NCBI RefSeq assembly: GCF_001640805.2 | Contig: NC_066852.1 | Location: 13,480,194 to 13,544,193 of the forward strand | Direction: 5' to 3' | Source: Lates calcarifer | Lineage: Eukaryota; Chordata; Actinopteri; Centropomidae | Length of the DNA: 64,000 nt | Part shown: positions 1-13,568 of the stretch, in pieces | How positions within the stretch are numbered: position 1 is the stretch's first letter | Layout: every line of letters starts with the position of its first letter | The notes under the pieces: generated by a model | What the model was told of the DNA's origin: nothing | Databases searched by the model: none | The model's input: only the letters and a program-made list of their open reading frames with translations | Made by a program: the position numbers and the translations under genes

Positions 1-180
1 TTTCTGAAAACACGTGAAAATGTGACTTTGTCATCTTGCTTTAAACGTATAATCAGACTCTGCTTACCGATGGAGATGCAGTGGAACTGCCGTGGGTCTG
101 GGACTGAGTACGCAGCTTGGTATATCCCCGGTCCGTGGCTGAGGTTGACGCTGTTGGATGAAGAGTGTTGCCTCGACAGG

Positions 181-620
181 GCTGAGTGACAGTACTGTGA
201 GCTGAAGGGAGGGAAGGACGCCTTGAGCAGCGGCAGCGTCGGTGGAGACGGGTGGAGCTGGGACGCGGTCATGCACAGCGGGCAGAAGCACAGCAGCCCG
301 GCTTTCCTGGAGTGGCAGGAGCCCGGCAGCCCGTGCGGGTGGTGCGGCGAGTGCACGGCGTACGGGAATAAAGGTGGGTTGTTCTCGTTCCCTTTGTCGT
401 TGGCCTCCCTTAAAATCAAGGAATCCACGAGAAAAGACCTCGGCATGTTTGCGGACTTTGTTTTTGCGCGGTGCGGTTGGAAGTCGAAAGCCGGCGGTGT
501 AGTGAGTTCGCTGTTGTCAGCCTGCTCTCCTCGGGGACGCGGTGGACAGCGAAGTGGTGCTGAAGGCGCACCGCCGCTCCTTAAATAGTCCTCGTGGACT
601 CGGTTCGGCCATGTGACGGT
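181..620 (+). promoter_or_regulatory. CpG-rich segment with candidate first exon (unrecognised)
   Basis: This stretch has many CG dinucleotides in an otherwise AT-rich, CG-poor region, which is the look of a vertebrate promoter. An ATG at 271 opens a 34-codon frame that runs to a good splice donor (exon end 373, donor GTGGGT from 374). The predicted peptide is Cys/Trp/Gly-rich with a CGWCGEC-like cluster. I do not recognise it as the start of any protein family. It could be a protein-coding first exon, or a non-coding 5' exon of the downstream wasf3 gene, whose coding part starts at 36,118 and whose mammalian orthologue has a distant untranslated exon 1. The second idea is inference from position only. 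Confidence 0.3.
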
Positions 621-1380
621 TACGCTGCAAGCGGCCAAGAGCTCTCAATAGGGTTTTGTGCCTTTCTCTCGGCATTCCCACTGCACGCTTCCCCATTATT
701 TCACTTGTTAACTAAATGAACTGCATAATGTAGTCTATTCTTGTCAGCCCCACCCACGCCGCAAGAGGCGGCACTGCCCATTCTCCCTTTTATCATCACT
801 CTCATTTTATCATAGAGCAGAGCTTAAATTCGCGAGAGAAAACGTTTCTGTCACTTTCGGAAAGCCAGCATATGTATTCAAGTTTTGTTTTAGACACTGA
901 GCAGCCTGTTTGCATGTGCATAAGTTCTAGTCTTAATTGAGTCTGTATGAGGAGGCGAGAGGGAGACAACTTTCAGGAAGATGCAGAACTGTTAATGTAC
1001 ATTTACTAATAACAGCAGGTAACTACAGAAGCATTTCCACCTGCTTCTTTTATGCTTCCGGTGAGAAGATAAAACCAGTCATTTATTTTAAAGGTCTGAA
1101 TCTGGCTTTATTCTTTTCTAAATAAACACCGAGTGTTTGTTGTATGTAGCTATAGTTTGAGTGTTACACGCACCCTGGCACGTCCTTTGCACTTGTGTGG
1201 CTACTTCACTGACAGCGCCGAGCGTAAACCCCAAACGCAACAGCTGAATGTAAAGTTTATGCATATCCATTTAAGGTTAATGTGTCATTTCTGGGCACAA
1301 AAACAGGGACAAGTCATCGCCCGGAGGCAGTGCTGTTAAAGAGCAGTGATTAATTCCTTTGCTCGGGCCCCTGCCGAGTC

Positions 1381-1408
1381 GGGAGGAGGGAGGGGAGGGG
1401 GGGGGAGA
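1381..1408 (+). other. G-quadruplex-prone G-rich tract
   Basis: At least four runs of three or more G are separated by single A or AG spacers, and the last run is nine G long. This fits the usual G3+N1-7 quadruplex pattern on the + strand. It lies about 0.8 kb downstream of the CpG-rich segment. Confidence 0.5.
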
Positions 1409-1929
1409 ATATGTAAAAATAACCAGGTTTTCACTCTGCGGCCCTTATTGAATGTCATTGTGGAGGGTTTTCAATGAGAGAGAAAGAGAGTCGAATTAAA
1501 GTGTGTGACAGCGGCGGATAGACGCAACAAAGGCGACTCTGTCATAGAGGAGCCCAGTGCGCGGCGCGTGAAGCCCCCGCCTCGCGCTCTGATTGAATTA
1601 AGTAATAGGAAAACATTTTCTTTCACTTTAAGGCTTTCTGAACAAGACCTTCAAAGCGACGGGAGCCGTAATGTGTGAGTAAATAGTGGAATGTGCTTTC
1701 TCTTCCTCTGAGTTTTCTTCTTCTTCTCACTAAAGCAGGCAAACCCGAACCTTATCTGTTTAAATCAATGATAAATATGACATCATAACGGACCATAGCC
1801 TCTAGCAATGTGGCCAATGATAACTAAAATTAAGTTCGTACAAAGTTACTACATACATACGCATACCTGTTTTTGCTTTATTGTTCTTACTTTGTATGTT
1901 GGCTTAACAAACGCACCCTTTCCCTTTTC

Positions 1930-2420
1930 TGTTTATTGTTTACATGACACCTACTCCAGGCATTATTTCCTATAAATTGTCACCTCCAGCGAAATTAGCT
2001 CCCCAGCTCCAAAACAACGTCCACACGGCGGTGTGATGCTATCTGTTTTCTCCTCATAAAAGAGGCCTAATGTGCTCAGCTTCACACCACTAATCTTCCA
2101 TAAAGGCTAGACCTGTAATTAGGCTGCGCCATTAAAGTAGGCGCAAATTAGGGAGCAGTTAAACCCTTTAACGAGATCTAGTTATTTGGACAAAAACCTG
2201 TTATATCTGCCAGAGCCATTTTCATTTCTGTATTAGTCTGGTCTTTCATTTCCTGCCAGGAATTAGCCATTAACTAGTCCGTCAATCTTGCTGCAATCTC
2301 TGAAACCTGTAAATACAAATCTATCGCTTTTATTCAGATTCTTAATGAGGTAATACGCGTTTTCATCACACGTTAAAAGCACTATTATTCTCATGAAGAG
2401 TTTGCAGAGAATGCTCTGAA
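1930..2420. promoter_or_regulatory. Candidate conserved non-coding element
   Basis: The segment is free of simple repeats and rich in short homeodomain-like cores (TAAT/ATTA, including ATTAGC, TTAATG and CTAATC), interleaved with Cys-poor non-coding sequence closed in all frames. This composition resembles vertebrate developmental enhancers. Conservation cannot be tested from one sequence, so this is only a candidate. Confidence 0.2.
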
Positions 2421-4506
2421 GCCCAAAGTAAAATAGGCAAAAATGTGTATGGGTTTTTTTTCTCCCCCTCAGCTCAGGCCTAAACGCTGCAGATTTAAAA
2501 AGAATGATGTCTCAAATCCAGCTTTTTACAGCGGCAGAGAGCCTGTACGCGGTGGCAGTTTGATGTATTGCTCGACATAAAGATGTTATCAAAGGCCCTA
2601 ATTTTCAAATTATGTACAGCAGTCACCCTGTGGATAGGAATAGAGGTTTCATGGGTCGTCACGCAGGGAGGCTCATCCCTAATTTGCAATCCCAACTGGA
2701 GACTGACAAATAGTTTTGACCTCCCTCTGGAGGCGCGGGCCAGAAGTGCAAAGAATCTCATTCTCCATAATCACTTGTTACTGAGATAAATAATCGAGGG
2801 AAATAGCCCACTCACATTATAACAACTCTATTATATTTTTTGCACTAGCTCCAAGCTCAAAAAAATATACATCTATAGCCACTTATGGGCTCATGCATCA
2901 TCACATCCATGTCTGTGTTTTCCCTCACAAACCAATGAGCCAGACTTAATTCAGCAGAGCTTCGTGTGTTCAGTAACTAGCATACAGCTGTGGGTTGGCA
3001 AAGCTTCTTAACGTTAATGTTTGATAGGGGGGAAAGCAATGTCCCTGAAATAGTAAATTATTTATAAGATATTAAGTTGGAACAATTGCCATCACTCAAA
3101 TTCATCCCTGATGATAACGCTGACCAGTGCCTGCTGTGCTGTTGGAGAAGCACATTTTCAGGGGCTTTTATGCAATTATACCCAAAGATCTCGTGCCTGA
3201 TGACATAAAGAGAGCAGTCTGTTTATGGAGATGTAGTCAATATCTCCTTTTCTTTTTGGTATGAATAATTCATAGTTTAAGACACTATCCCCCCTCACTT
3301 AATATGTACACACACTTAAACACCCACACATCTCTAATACAAATGATGGTTTTAGCTGACAGTGTAACAGGATTTAAGGTCCCAGTGGGGTTTGGCCCAG
3401 CCGTGGATGGGCGCTGTGACTGTCGACGTGACACAGAGGGCCGGCTGCCCCTCCTAATCTCCCCCTGAGGCAACATCACAGGCTGCAGATCCTGCTGCAC
3501 CTCTATGGACGCACAAAGGCCTGATTATCATTCATATGCTCACCAGAAACACCAGTCCAATAGATAACAGATGACACATAAGTACCAGCTGAATGGTGCA
3601 ATATGTTTAGGCTGCTGGAGTCTATAGGGACTAATGAATCCTTAAGAGAGAGAGAGGCTGACAAAGAGATGCAGTCAGTTGAGGTACCATAACATGACAG
3701 ATATAAGGCTCTACAGGTGAATTTGGACTTGAATGAACCAGAGTAGTTGTGTGATAAACATTTGTGTTGCAGTTGTATATCTAAGGAATTAAATATTAAC
3801 TCTCTTATGTGTTTTATCATGCTGAGCAGTGACTGATAACATCTAAAAAATGGAGGCGTTTCACTGATTATTTTTGGATGAAGAGGTATTTAAGTGATCA
3901 TTTCAAGATGATAATTGTGCTGCTTGACTCAACATGGCCCCACAATTAAACTAATCAAACAGCATTTTTATTTTACCTGAAGTTACAAGAATCATGTGGC
4001 ATCAGGCAAATCAAAATTAAAACAACATTTCTCGACACAAGAAACTATTTTCAGAAGTTGAGTTTAAAAAAAAGTATTTTATGTATTATGTTTGAAATGT
4101 TTTCCGGATCAAAAAATTAATGATTTTCTACTATGTTTCCCTTTTTCAGTGTTAAATGTTAGCAGGATAGCACAGGACTGACCCTATTTTGGTTGAACCT
4201 TGCCAAGCTATATGTTGTTTGAAAGCACAAAACTTTGCAGTTCTAGCTCTGTAAGTCTTTTTACGATCCACATGCTTATTTTTTAACAGGAGTGCATAGA
4301 CGAGAGACCAGAAATGTATTCAAAAGAGTTTAAGAACAGAAATACTTCTCTGGCATGTGCACAAAAAATAGTTGTTATGTGGCTAACCTACTCAGGCACA
4401 TCAAGTGGACACTTGGTTTCTGAATGAATAAGAGTAAATCTTTAAAAGCCATAATGTGTCTGTCTGTGGAAGATCACTGAGATGTGAAGCCTGGAACCAC
4501 TTGGGT

Positions 4507-4529
4507 TTTTTTTTTTTTTTTTTTTTTTT
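4507..4529 (+). repeat. Poly-T tract
   Basis: An uninterrupted run of over twenty T. It could be the reverse-strand poly-A tail of an old retroposed sequence, but no recognisable body adjoins it. Confidence 0.8.
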
Positions 4530-4918
4530 GACACCCCAAATTTAATAATTTGTAACCAGGTTTAGCTGAAAGATTTTTATATTTCTCAACAATTGCAGGG
4601 ATTAAATTCAGTTCTCCCACCAGGATGATGGCTCTCATATTTTGTCACAATTTAAAAAATATTACATAGTAAAATTCTTAATGGCAGAGTTGAACTTTGT
4701 CTCTGGTGTCAAAGTTTGCAGCTGCAAAAAATTCTGAGCACTAGTTGCCACCTCTAAATAATAATGCAGGCAACAGTAGCTGCTGATGCCTCTAAAGAGG
4801 AGGTCACAGGTGCAAAGGACTGTTTTTAGATTTTATTTTTAGATGCTATTGAGATTTTTTTCTTTGTTTATTTCAGTCCAATCCAGGAACAGCTATGATT
4901 AAGCTGAGACCAGCAAAA

Positions 4919-4940
4919 AGAGAGAGAGAGAGAGAGAGAG
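4919..4940 (+). repeat. (AG)n microsatellite
   Basis: About eleven AG units, followed by an imperfect AAGAAG extension. Confidence 0.9.
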
Positions 4941-7900
4941 AAGAAGAGCAATCTACAGTGTTGACATCAGCTAATGAAAGTGGTAAAAATACATGTGTAG
5001 GTGGTTGTTGATTCTGTGGAGGACAAAGTAAACTCATTCGAAGGCCACAGAATGCTTCAATAATATACAGAACATTTTATTCTTTTCTTTTTAAATTTCA
5101 GACAACACAAGCGAGAAACTGAATCTCCTGCAGTTACTCTAGAAGTGACACATTCAAAATAAAGATAGGAGCCAAGAAAGTGTTAAGAATTTTCATATGG
5201 TACTATGAAGCGTTCAAGTATAACATAACTCTGTCTTTATGTGTCTTCTGATTCTCTGAATGATGGCCATTTACTCTGTGCTGCAACAGGAACTCCATTC
5301 ATAATACAAAGCAGAGCCGCCCAGTTACACACCCAATAATCATCAGTGACCAGAGCACAACACCATCATCCTAACCCGTTTGCAGGTCAGTATCTACATA
5401 TACAGGAATAAGATTTGATCTCAAACACTAGGCCAGTAAGGTTGAATTGCTCTTTGCTGCTTCAGTTTTTCTGAGTTTACATATCCACACACAGTCTTCA
5501 GTACTTTTAATTTGAAGGATTAATTCAGCTGGGAATTGTTAAGTTACATTTGATGCACACTCAGTTCACATACTTAAACTTAAAAACATGCTCACTGAAA
5601 AGTGAGAGCTGCACAGGGAGACATCTCTGTGGTGTCTGAATATGACAAATGACACATCATACGTCATGCTGACACCCTAAGTCTGGGGTGCCATTCATTG
5701 AGGTGGGTCGGAAAAATCTCCCAGCAGCCTCCGTTGGGGGGTCAGTTAGAACGATATGACTCAAATCCTGCAGGATCATATATGTAAATATTACTACTGC
5801 AGTCAGTAGTTTTGGAAAATTCACCTCTAACAGAAATGAAAACAAATAAGGCATTAATTAGCACATTTCTATGCAAATTGAAAATCATTAAATAAAATGG
5901 AATAAAACTCAACAAGATGCACAGAACAACAGCAACGAGTGGGAAAGCAGACAAAACATACAGACAACAGGAACACATAGGCCTGTATTTAGAAATCTAT
6001 ACCTTGCATCACCATTCCTAATTAGGAGAAATGACTAAGAAGAAAATAATAAAATGGAGAACACTGATGTGACTGAAATGCTTAAAAATGTGTTTACTTT
6101 CAGAGGGTTTTCTTTTTTAATAAGCATCATACTTGTCATTCTTATGATTTCTCCCCTGATGGCAAATCTGATTGCTGAATTTATGCCTCTCTCTCCTGTG
6201 TAGAGCCTCTCTGATGTGGTTGAGTCCAGGTCAAGTGCTGTTGCTAGGTGCGTCTTTGTAGCTATGCCTGTCCACACAGCTGGCCACACTGACAGTCTCA
6301 GTGCTGAAAACTATAACGACTGAGCGGAGTCAATGAATAACTAATAATCAGAGAAAATTAGATACCTTGACAGGAGCTATGTTGTGGCCGGAGGTTTATT
6401 CAATACTGGTAGAAGTGAGTAGTCTGAGAGGGAAGACTGGCTTTCAAAATAATGGCAAACTGCTGAGCTTATGTGGTGCTAGTTGTTACTCCAAAACCAC
6501 CTTTAGATGTAGGTCTGTCTTTAGTCAAACCATATAGTTTGAACAGCTCAGCTGGAGGTCACTGGCAAAAGCAAATCGAACACATTTATGTTTAAATATA
6601 TACAGTGTTTTCTGTCCCCAGTATTCTGCTGGTAGATGGTTAAAATGAGCAGCAAATTTGAAGTTTAATAAATCTTAAACTTCTTGTTTTTTTGCCTCAT
6701 TGAGTCTACCAGGTTCAGAATGTCAAGCTATTAAATAAAAACAATATGAACACTGATATAGTATATTCTATTTATTTATAGAGCACTTTTCTAAATCGAG
6801 ATTACTTTGCTTGGGTTCAGAGGTTATATACACTAATTGTGAGAATGTGTGGATGAAGTGGATTGAGATACATTTTGTGTCATCACCAGGTCATCGCCTT
6901 TGGCTTAGTATCCTCTACAGTAGTTAACTTTCTGTTTACAAAATCGCAAGAGCAAGAGACAGACCTGGAGGAACTGGGCCGAAATGAAAAAAGAAAAATG
7001 CCAAATTGAGCCCAGATTGATACAAGCAATGGCCAAGTACAAAAATAAAGAAGCTATAAGAATAAGAAGTTATATGAATGAGTGTGTGTTTATATTGTAT
7101 TGTCAAATGACAAACACATTTGTTGCAGCAAAATACAAAAATATAGATAGTTATTTTCAAAGAGCACCTGAAAAGCATTATATTTGTCATCCATTTCTGC
7201 TCTTAAAAAGTCTTTTTCCTTGGCATTACTTACCTCCTGAATTACCCTCTTACTTCTTTGATTAGCGGTTTGAAATTTCATTACACTTGACTCTACAAAT
7301 CATCGCTTTAATAATATTAACATTTACTTTTAAGTGTTTCTGATTCGTTTTACAGAATCATGCTGCTACAATTCAAAATAAAATCAGTATTTCTCTGTTC
7401 ATACTTCAGCAGGAAAATGCATGCTGTGGGCCCTGGCCTGTGTTTGTCAAGAATAAATGGGAAATGGATGCAAACCTGATGGTCTGGCCTCTCTATTGAG
7501 CCTATTTACATCTAAATGTGATACTGTTATGGGAACTAAAATGGTTAAGTACTTTTTTTCCCTAAACTTTTTTTTTTTACTTCAGAATAAGACAAATAGT
7601 AAAAACCAACACCATTTCCCTTACTACTATCCAAAACATTTATTAATGAATTTTTCATCTGTGTTGTTTAACTTGAAGGTGATCGATAATCACACTTTCC
7701 TCATGGATGAAAAATAATTGGAAATTGAATTTTGATCAAAATGTTGTTAGAAAAACTCCACTGAGCCATTAGAGGTCTAAATATCTTTTGATGTAAATCC
7801 ATTGGTTCTGCCATAGATATGTCTCAAACTTCCCCTTTGACCCTATTCATATAAAAGCCTTGAAATGCTCTTCAAAAGGGTTTGTTACCCCACCGAGGTC

Positions 7901-8741
7901 AGTAGGCTATTACGTATGGATGACTCACATTTTTCCAAATCAGCAGACTTTTGGCCTAGAAATAACAGGTCAAACCAATGAATTTAATGAACTCTCCCAG
8001 ACACAATGAATGCCTCTTGCCATTTGAACCCCAATAAAGGGATATGGGCAGGTCAGCAAGCCCTTTCAAGGGGTTTGTACACAAATGTGACAGAATGCAG
8101 TTGCTTCAGTGTCTGCGCTGACAAGTTGTTCAAAGTACTGGGGATGTCAGTGATAGTGCCTTCGTCCACACTGCTCTCTTTGTTCCCCATTTTGTGTCTG
8201 TTGCTCTTTCACGAACAGTCCCACAAGTACAAAAGCGAGAGAATGCAAAGCGTCTTTTGCGATGTTCTGTTTGCCTCATTTCTCTTTGCCGAGTGTTATG
8301 CTGCTGTCCAACATGTAGGAGAGCTTATTGTGGAGAAAACAAAGCAGAATTACGGCAGAGAACAACTTCTGATGGCAACTCGCTACTCCTCCCTCCTTTT
8401 CACCGCTTTACTTTTCTGATCCTCCCCTCTTTCCCTCCCCTCATTCACTTTTCCCTTCATCCATTGTCACATTTTTCTCTCTGATTTTTCATCTTCAGTG
8501 CTTTGATGTTTCCAGTGGGTTCTCTTTGACAGATAAATTAAAATAGGACAAGGGAACAGAGGAAGGAAAGAAGCCGGATTTCCTACCAAGTTTTATCTTG
8601 AACTTTTTGCAAAAGTATCTGTTTCCTTGTTGCAGCTGCCCAGTTGTTTTGTGCTCAGTTGAGAAAAAAAACATCTTAAAGCATATGGTATTTGTGTGTT
8701 CACTTAATTGAATCTATTGGAGGCCCATGGGAAACCACCGA

Positions 8742-8799
8742 GGGGGGTAAGGGTTAGGGAGGAGGGAGGTCAGAGAGTTAGAGCAGGAGGGAGGGGGGA
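8742..8799 (+). other. G-rich tract with quadruplex potential
   Basis: Runs of three to six G occur close together (GGGGGG, GGG, GGG, GGG, then GGGAGGGGGG further on). The first part includes TAAGGGTTAGGG, which resembles two telomeric units, but it is too short to call an interstitial telomere. Confidence 0.45.
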
Positions 8800-10285
8800 G
8801 ATAAACACTCCAAAAATCTCCTCATGTAAACATTACTTACTCATTTTCAGCTCAGCAGTTCATGATTACCTCATTCTCAGTGTGTTACTCTAAACAACAG
8901 GATGAGGATGAGCTTCAGGAATAAGTCTTAGAGGAAGCAGAGACTAAAACCACTGTGATTCTTTAAAGTTTATGGTTTTCTCATTAATGACCTCCTGCGG
9001 TTTGGCCCATTTCCTCCCCATTCATCTGACATTAGCCTCTTTTCAGGAGTCACCATTGTTTTGGGATTGTTTTCATTTTTTTAGGATACAAATGGCACAA
9101 ACTGTCGGCACAAACTCTTTTAGTATTTTTATGTTTTAAAACTAAGCCATAGCCATTTTGTCCACTTCTCAGCCACATGATGTAGAGAAATCTGAGTATA
9201 CATTCTGATGAAAAGAAAAAGAAAATATCTAAACAAATAATTTCACACATTTTACTTTTAAATGTTGAAGGAGGTAAAATTTTGCCATGTATTACCCTGT
9301 ACCCATTCTTTAATAACTGACTGGAGTGTGTTTCCTGGGTGAGAGCAGCACTCTCAGGGCAATGAATGAGAAATTAAGAAGCATTTGCATGAGTAAGACC
9401 AGACCCCCTGTATGATTTTCATAACCTAATATCCCCTTTTCTTCTCAAATTTCTATTGCAGGCATTGTGATTTGCAGTCAGCTTTTGTTTGATTTTTTCT
9501 CCCCCCCACTTTGTGGTTGTTGCATTTTACTTCTCCCCCCTCCTCATCCTAATGACCTCTGTGACGGCTTTTTACTCCGTCTCACACTCTGCTTTTGACA
9601 AAAACAGGGAATATATGGCTCAGTCTCAACTTTCTCTCAAGAGTTATGACGTAAGCAGTGTGAAAAAGAGGTTTAGGCTAATTCAGTGTCTATATATGAC
9701 CATATATGTGATGACGGGTCACTGCCCATCTCACAGGGTCCCCCAGTTTTCTGCAGATGCGCTCTATTGAGGAGGCGACACGCGGCGGGACGCTGCTGGG
9801 AGGTAGTTACTATTTCTCCATTACCATAGAAACTAACACACTGGCTTTCAGCTGGTCTAGGCCAGGGGTCCACTGACACCAACTTTCACACTACTCTAAG
9901 TCCTGACAAAAACCCCAAATGGATCTCAGCACTCTGAATAATACCCATTTGTACCCAGTTCACTTACAAAATGAGCTGCCAGCAAAATGCTATGACAGCC
10001 TGGCTGCACACATGACACCAAAAAATAAAGAGGCCTCCTTTCTAGGAGACATTTTGTGATCAACACAAGATGGGAAAATGAGTGCTCGGCCACTGATGTG
10101 GAGTGAAGCAGTCAAGTGAAAAGCTGTTTACATATTATGATAGCAAATGCAAACAGGTTATCAGTATCTAGATTCATGTTTATCACGTCCAAGTTATTGT
10201 CAGTTTAGGCTCTTTCTCTCACTGCTTGGACCGCTCTCAATACAAAGTGCTCAAGCAGTGCCAGAAAATGTACTAATTACAGTAA

Positions 10286-10400
10286 AGGAAAAGGTTGACA
10301 TTTTGCTTCCTTCAAATTTACCATCTAGCTTAGCTTAGCATAAAGACTGGAAACAATAGTAAACAGATAGCCTGGCTCTGTCCAAAATGAACAAAGTCCA
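10286..10400 (+). repeat. Dispersed repeat fragment, 'AGCTTAGCATAAAGACTGG' family
   Basis: The core with TTAGCTTAGCATAAAGACTGGAAAC and a following AGCCTGGCTCTGTCC-like segment recurs in reverse orientation near 26200-26290 and in part near 33306-33345. I infer a medium-copy interspersed repeat common in fish DNA. Its class (SINE or DNA-transposon remnant) cannot be decided here. Confidence 0.5.
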
Positions 10401-10647
10401 TAACAGGTCATATCTTGTTTTTTTAATCTGTGCAAAAACTGAACTGTGAAAACAAGTTGTTGCTTTACAGGGGGTTATGTGGTATAGCATATTTATTGTA
10501 CAGACAATATCTACTGTAGATTCATGATTATCTTTTCGATGGGAGAGAATACCATTGTAGATTGTAGTCTGTTAAATGAGAGTCTGAGTCTTTACACCAT
10601 ACTTGCTCCCAACAAAGTGTTTCTGCAGCTGCACAGCTATCTGATTT

Positions 10648-10870
10648 TAAAGGAGCTATTTGTAAGTTTTTTGCTTCATAGCCAACATTAACAGGTGTTT
10701 AGTTACCAATATAGACAAAAAGTTAGAAGTTCAGTATCAAACTTTATCCCTTTACTCACCAATAGCTGACTCCAGTGGTGGAAAGCAGCAGCACTGTTTC
10801 GATTCTGGTTCCATCACTTCTTTTCTTTTACTGAAGTTAGCATGCTAACCAGCTAGCCCTGGCCAGGCAG
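10648..10870 (+). mobile_element. MITE-like element, copy 1
   Basis: The left end, TTAAAGGAGCTATTTGTAAG, matches the terminus of the element at 13569. The following portion (from about 10730 to 10855, ending in GTTAGCATGCTAACCAGC) matches the reverse complement of about 13828-13960. The two are therefore members of one short family without coding capacity, inserted in opposite orientation. The right end is not clear. Confidence 0.5.
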
Positions 10871-11057
10871 GCCTGTCTTATTACTCTCTGATTGAAACTC
10901 ACTGTGGCATTCAGACTGCCCACAAGAAACAGCACTGTCTTTATGCATTGTTAATGCAATGTTTGCTGAAGCTCTTGGTAATCATCCATACATAAAGGCG
11001 TACATATAACATGATTAACAGTGGGGTGTTGTGGAGGGAACAGGTACAAGTCTACTT

Positions 11058-11079
11058 AAAAAAAAAAAAAAAAAAAAAA
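11058..11079 (+). repeat. Poly-A tract
   Basis: An uninterrupted run of about twenty-two A, preceded by TACTTA. No obvious retroposed body is seen upstream. Confidence 0.8.
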
Positions 11080-11619
11080 CTCACACTCAGGTACTGATGT
11101 TAGTGAGTCAAGTAAAAACTAAAAAATTACAGCAGTTAACAGATTGTGATGCTGCAACAGGTTAGCAATATGTAAATCAATGTTTATCTTGTCTAATAGA
11201 GAAAACAGTGTAGGTTTAATTTGTTTCTCTGCTAGTCTGAGTCCTTGTTTACATCCTACTTGCTCTCTAATTGTAAAAACTGTTTCTGCAGCTGCTCAAT
11301 CATCAATGCCAGAACAAAATTTATTTTTAACCTATGATGTATATATTACATGGTATGGGTAATAATTGGGCATTGTGGAAGGTACAAGGTCAGAGTTCAC
11401 AATTGATCCCCTCACCCCTGGCAGGTGCAGCTCACAGGAGTGAGAGGAGGCGGCCCCTCATCTCTCCCACCTCTTCACGCTGCTCAGTGAGAGAAAGGGA
11501 GGAGTGTAAATGAGTGCTCTCCAGAAAGCCATCACCTGCTCCCTCCACCCTAAAATCCCCACTAACTCTGCCAGACAGAGATATCCTACAACCCCAGCTC
11601 AAATTTCTCCAACTCCGAT

Positions 11620-11623
<4 letters not shown>

Positions 11624-11660
<37 letters not shown>

Positions 11661-11700
11661 AGAGAGAGAGAGGGAGAAAGGGAGGGAGGAAGAGAAGGGG
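11624..11700 (+). repeat. (GA)n microsatellite and purine tract
   Basis: About fourteen GA units are followed by imperfect GAGG and GGAGG units, giving about 75 bases of nearly pure purine on the + strand. Long mirror-like purine tracts of this kind can form triplex DNA. Confidence 0.9.
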
Positions 11701-13568
11701 AGTTAAAAATTTTAACTATTAGCATCCATGCAGTGATTTTGTTTTTCGTCTGTTTTGTTGTTTAGAGTATGAACGCATTCATCGGCAGCAAAATGTACAT
11801 TTGTCATGCCTATAGAGGGAACTGAATTGGACTGGAAGGGGTATTGAGTTTGTGCGCACAGAGAGCCCAAGGGTGAGGTTGTGTATTGATGGGTGCCCCT
11901 CCCAGCTTCACCCAGATTCCCCCTCTTTTGTGACTTTGAGTGAATGTATCCTCTTGCTAAGGGCACTGGAATGTGTCTTCTCAACTCATGTGATGGATGG
12001 GGCCTTGTTTTGCACTCCTCCGCCCCTCCCTCTGAATCCCTCTTTCTCTCCCTCAGCCTTTGACTCTTTTATCACATCCTTTTATTCGGCACCAATAAAA
12101 GTCAGTGATTCTTCATCAGCCGTTGTGCAGATCTGAGGGCTGCTGTTATTTTTCATCAGGAGTGTGTCACACATCACCATTCAGCCCCTCCGTCACACAA
12201 ATTCAGACACTGGCACAGAGGCAGAAGCAGGTGGAGATACACCATCAATGAATTATTCAAATGAGACACTGGGCATATCCTTTAAATTTAATTTAAATAC
12301 TTGGTTAATGTTGTTTAGTGGGTCCCCATTGCCACTTATGCACAAGGGTGATATACTGTTTTAGCCTGAACAAGTTATAATAGTGGTAGTAGCAAAAAAA
12401 TAGTAATACTTCTACTACTAGAGTAAAAACAGTTTAATGCAAAATAAAAAATAAATTACATAGAACATTTGGAAAAATGTCTTTTAAAGGCATAAAATCC
12501 ACAATAAAAATCAGTATATATAAAAACACTGCATGCTTTTTCTTACATTTGTAACTCCAAATTTGAACCATTTCCAACCTAACTGTAATTATCAGACTAA
12601 TAAGAGAAGTAAAAAAAAAAAAAATCTAAATTCCCGAAACCTTGAATGAATGCAAACTACATGTATGATTAAAATGCAGATCACATCCCTTTCTGTGTAA
12701 GATATATTTGAACAAATAAACAAACGTAAAGCACCATGAGCTACCAGCATTGCATACTACTCAGCTGATGTTATTATTTTGCGTTTATTCCACCCTTGAC
12801 AACATGCAATGAAATCACTGCAACAATGTTTGTAGGGATATTTTTCAGATGTCAATGCTGCATGTATTTTACAATGGTCAATCAGAATAACTAACTGATG
12901 TTTAAAGCAATACATTGTATTCCTTTGTTATGTATTACAAAATCTTCATATGTGTAAAGCTAAAAATAATTGGGCACCCAGGTGGCTTAGGGGTTCAAGG
13001 CACCAACCGTGAAGTGCACCCTCACTGGTTTAATTGTTATCGCATGATTTCCCTGTCCCTCTTGTTGTTGATGCTCATATAAAGGCTCAAGATACTCATT
13101 GATGGTTTGACTATGATGATATCATCTCAATATGATTCTGCTGAAAGTCAAGATTTAGTTCAGTTATCGTTAACCCCCTCTCTCATGCTGCTGCTCATCT
13201 TCCACAGGTTTAAATGTGCTGATTTCACGTGACACAGGACTGCTGTTTTTACCGCACTGTATGCCCCTTTCGTAACTGAAGGTAAAGAGAAACCATTCAA
13301 GAACTGTCAAATACATTTTTTTGGTTCAGTTCCAGTAGCAAAGAGCAGGCTGTCATTACGTCAAACATCATGTATTACAGCTTGTTTTAGGGCAATAAAA
13401 CCACCATCTGATGACAGAGTTTTTATTGAGGTTTGCTAACATCTTTTTTGAAGTTCTCCCCAGGTCATCTGCAAGGATCATGTGAAACAAATCAGAATCA
13501 GTACCCAAAAAGGAAATACCAAAGTTACTCTAGACAGCTCTCAAAGATTTTTTTGTAATCTTCTGCAT

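Larger units (their letters stand above)
621..10284. other. Gene-free stretch
   Basis: No open frame here shows family resemblance, codon bias or a convincing exon chain. The longest (8006-8419, 137 codons) is within chance expectation and has no recognisable domain. The stretch contains an AG repeat (4919-4940), a poly-T run (4507-4529), G-rich tracts near 1381-1408 and 8742-8799, and TAAT/ATTA-rich sequence around 1930-2420. It is either intergenic DNA or a long 5' intron of wasf3. Confidence 0.5.
10872..13566. other. Gene-free stretch between two MITE-like copies
   Basis: It contains the poly-A tract at 11058 and a purine-rich GA repeat at 11624-11700. Open frames over the GA repeat are artefacts of the Arg-Glu coding of (GA)n. 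No exon chain or RNA gene was recognised. Confidence 0.5.

Noticed and set aside
8006..8419. 137-codon open frame with a hydrophobic stretch
   Set aside because: No family likeness, no splice context supporting an exon chain, and within chance expectation.
8742..8769. Interstitial telomere repeat
   Set aside because: Only TAAGGGTTAGGG, about two units; treated as a G-rich tract instead.
11510..11765. Arg-Glu-rich open frames on both strands
   Set aside because: Produced by the (GA)n repeat.
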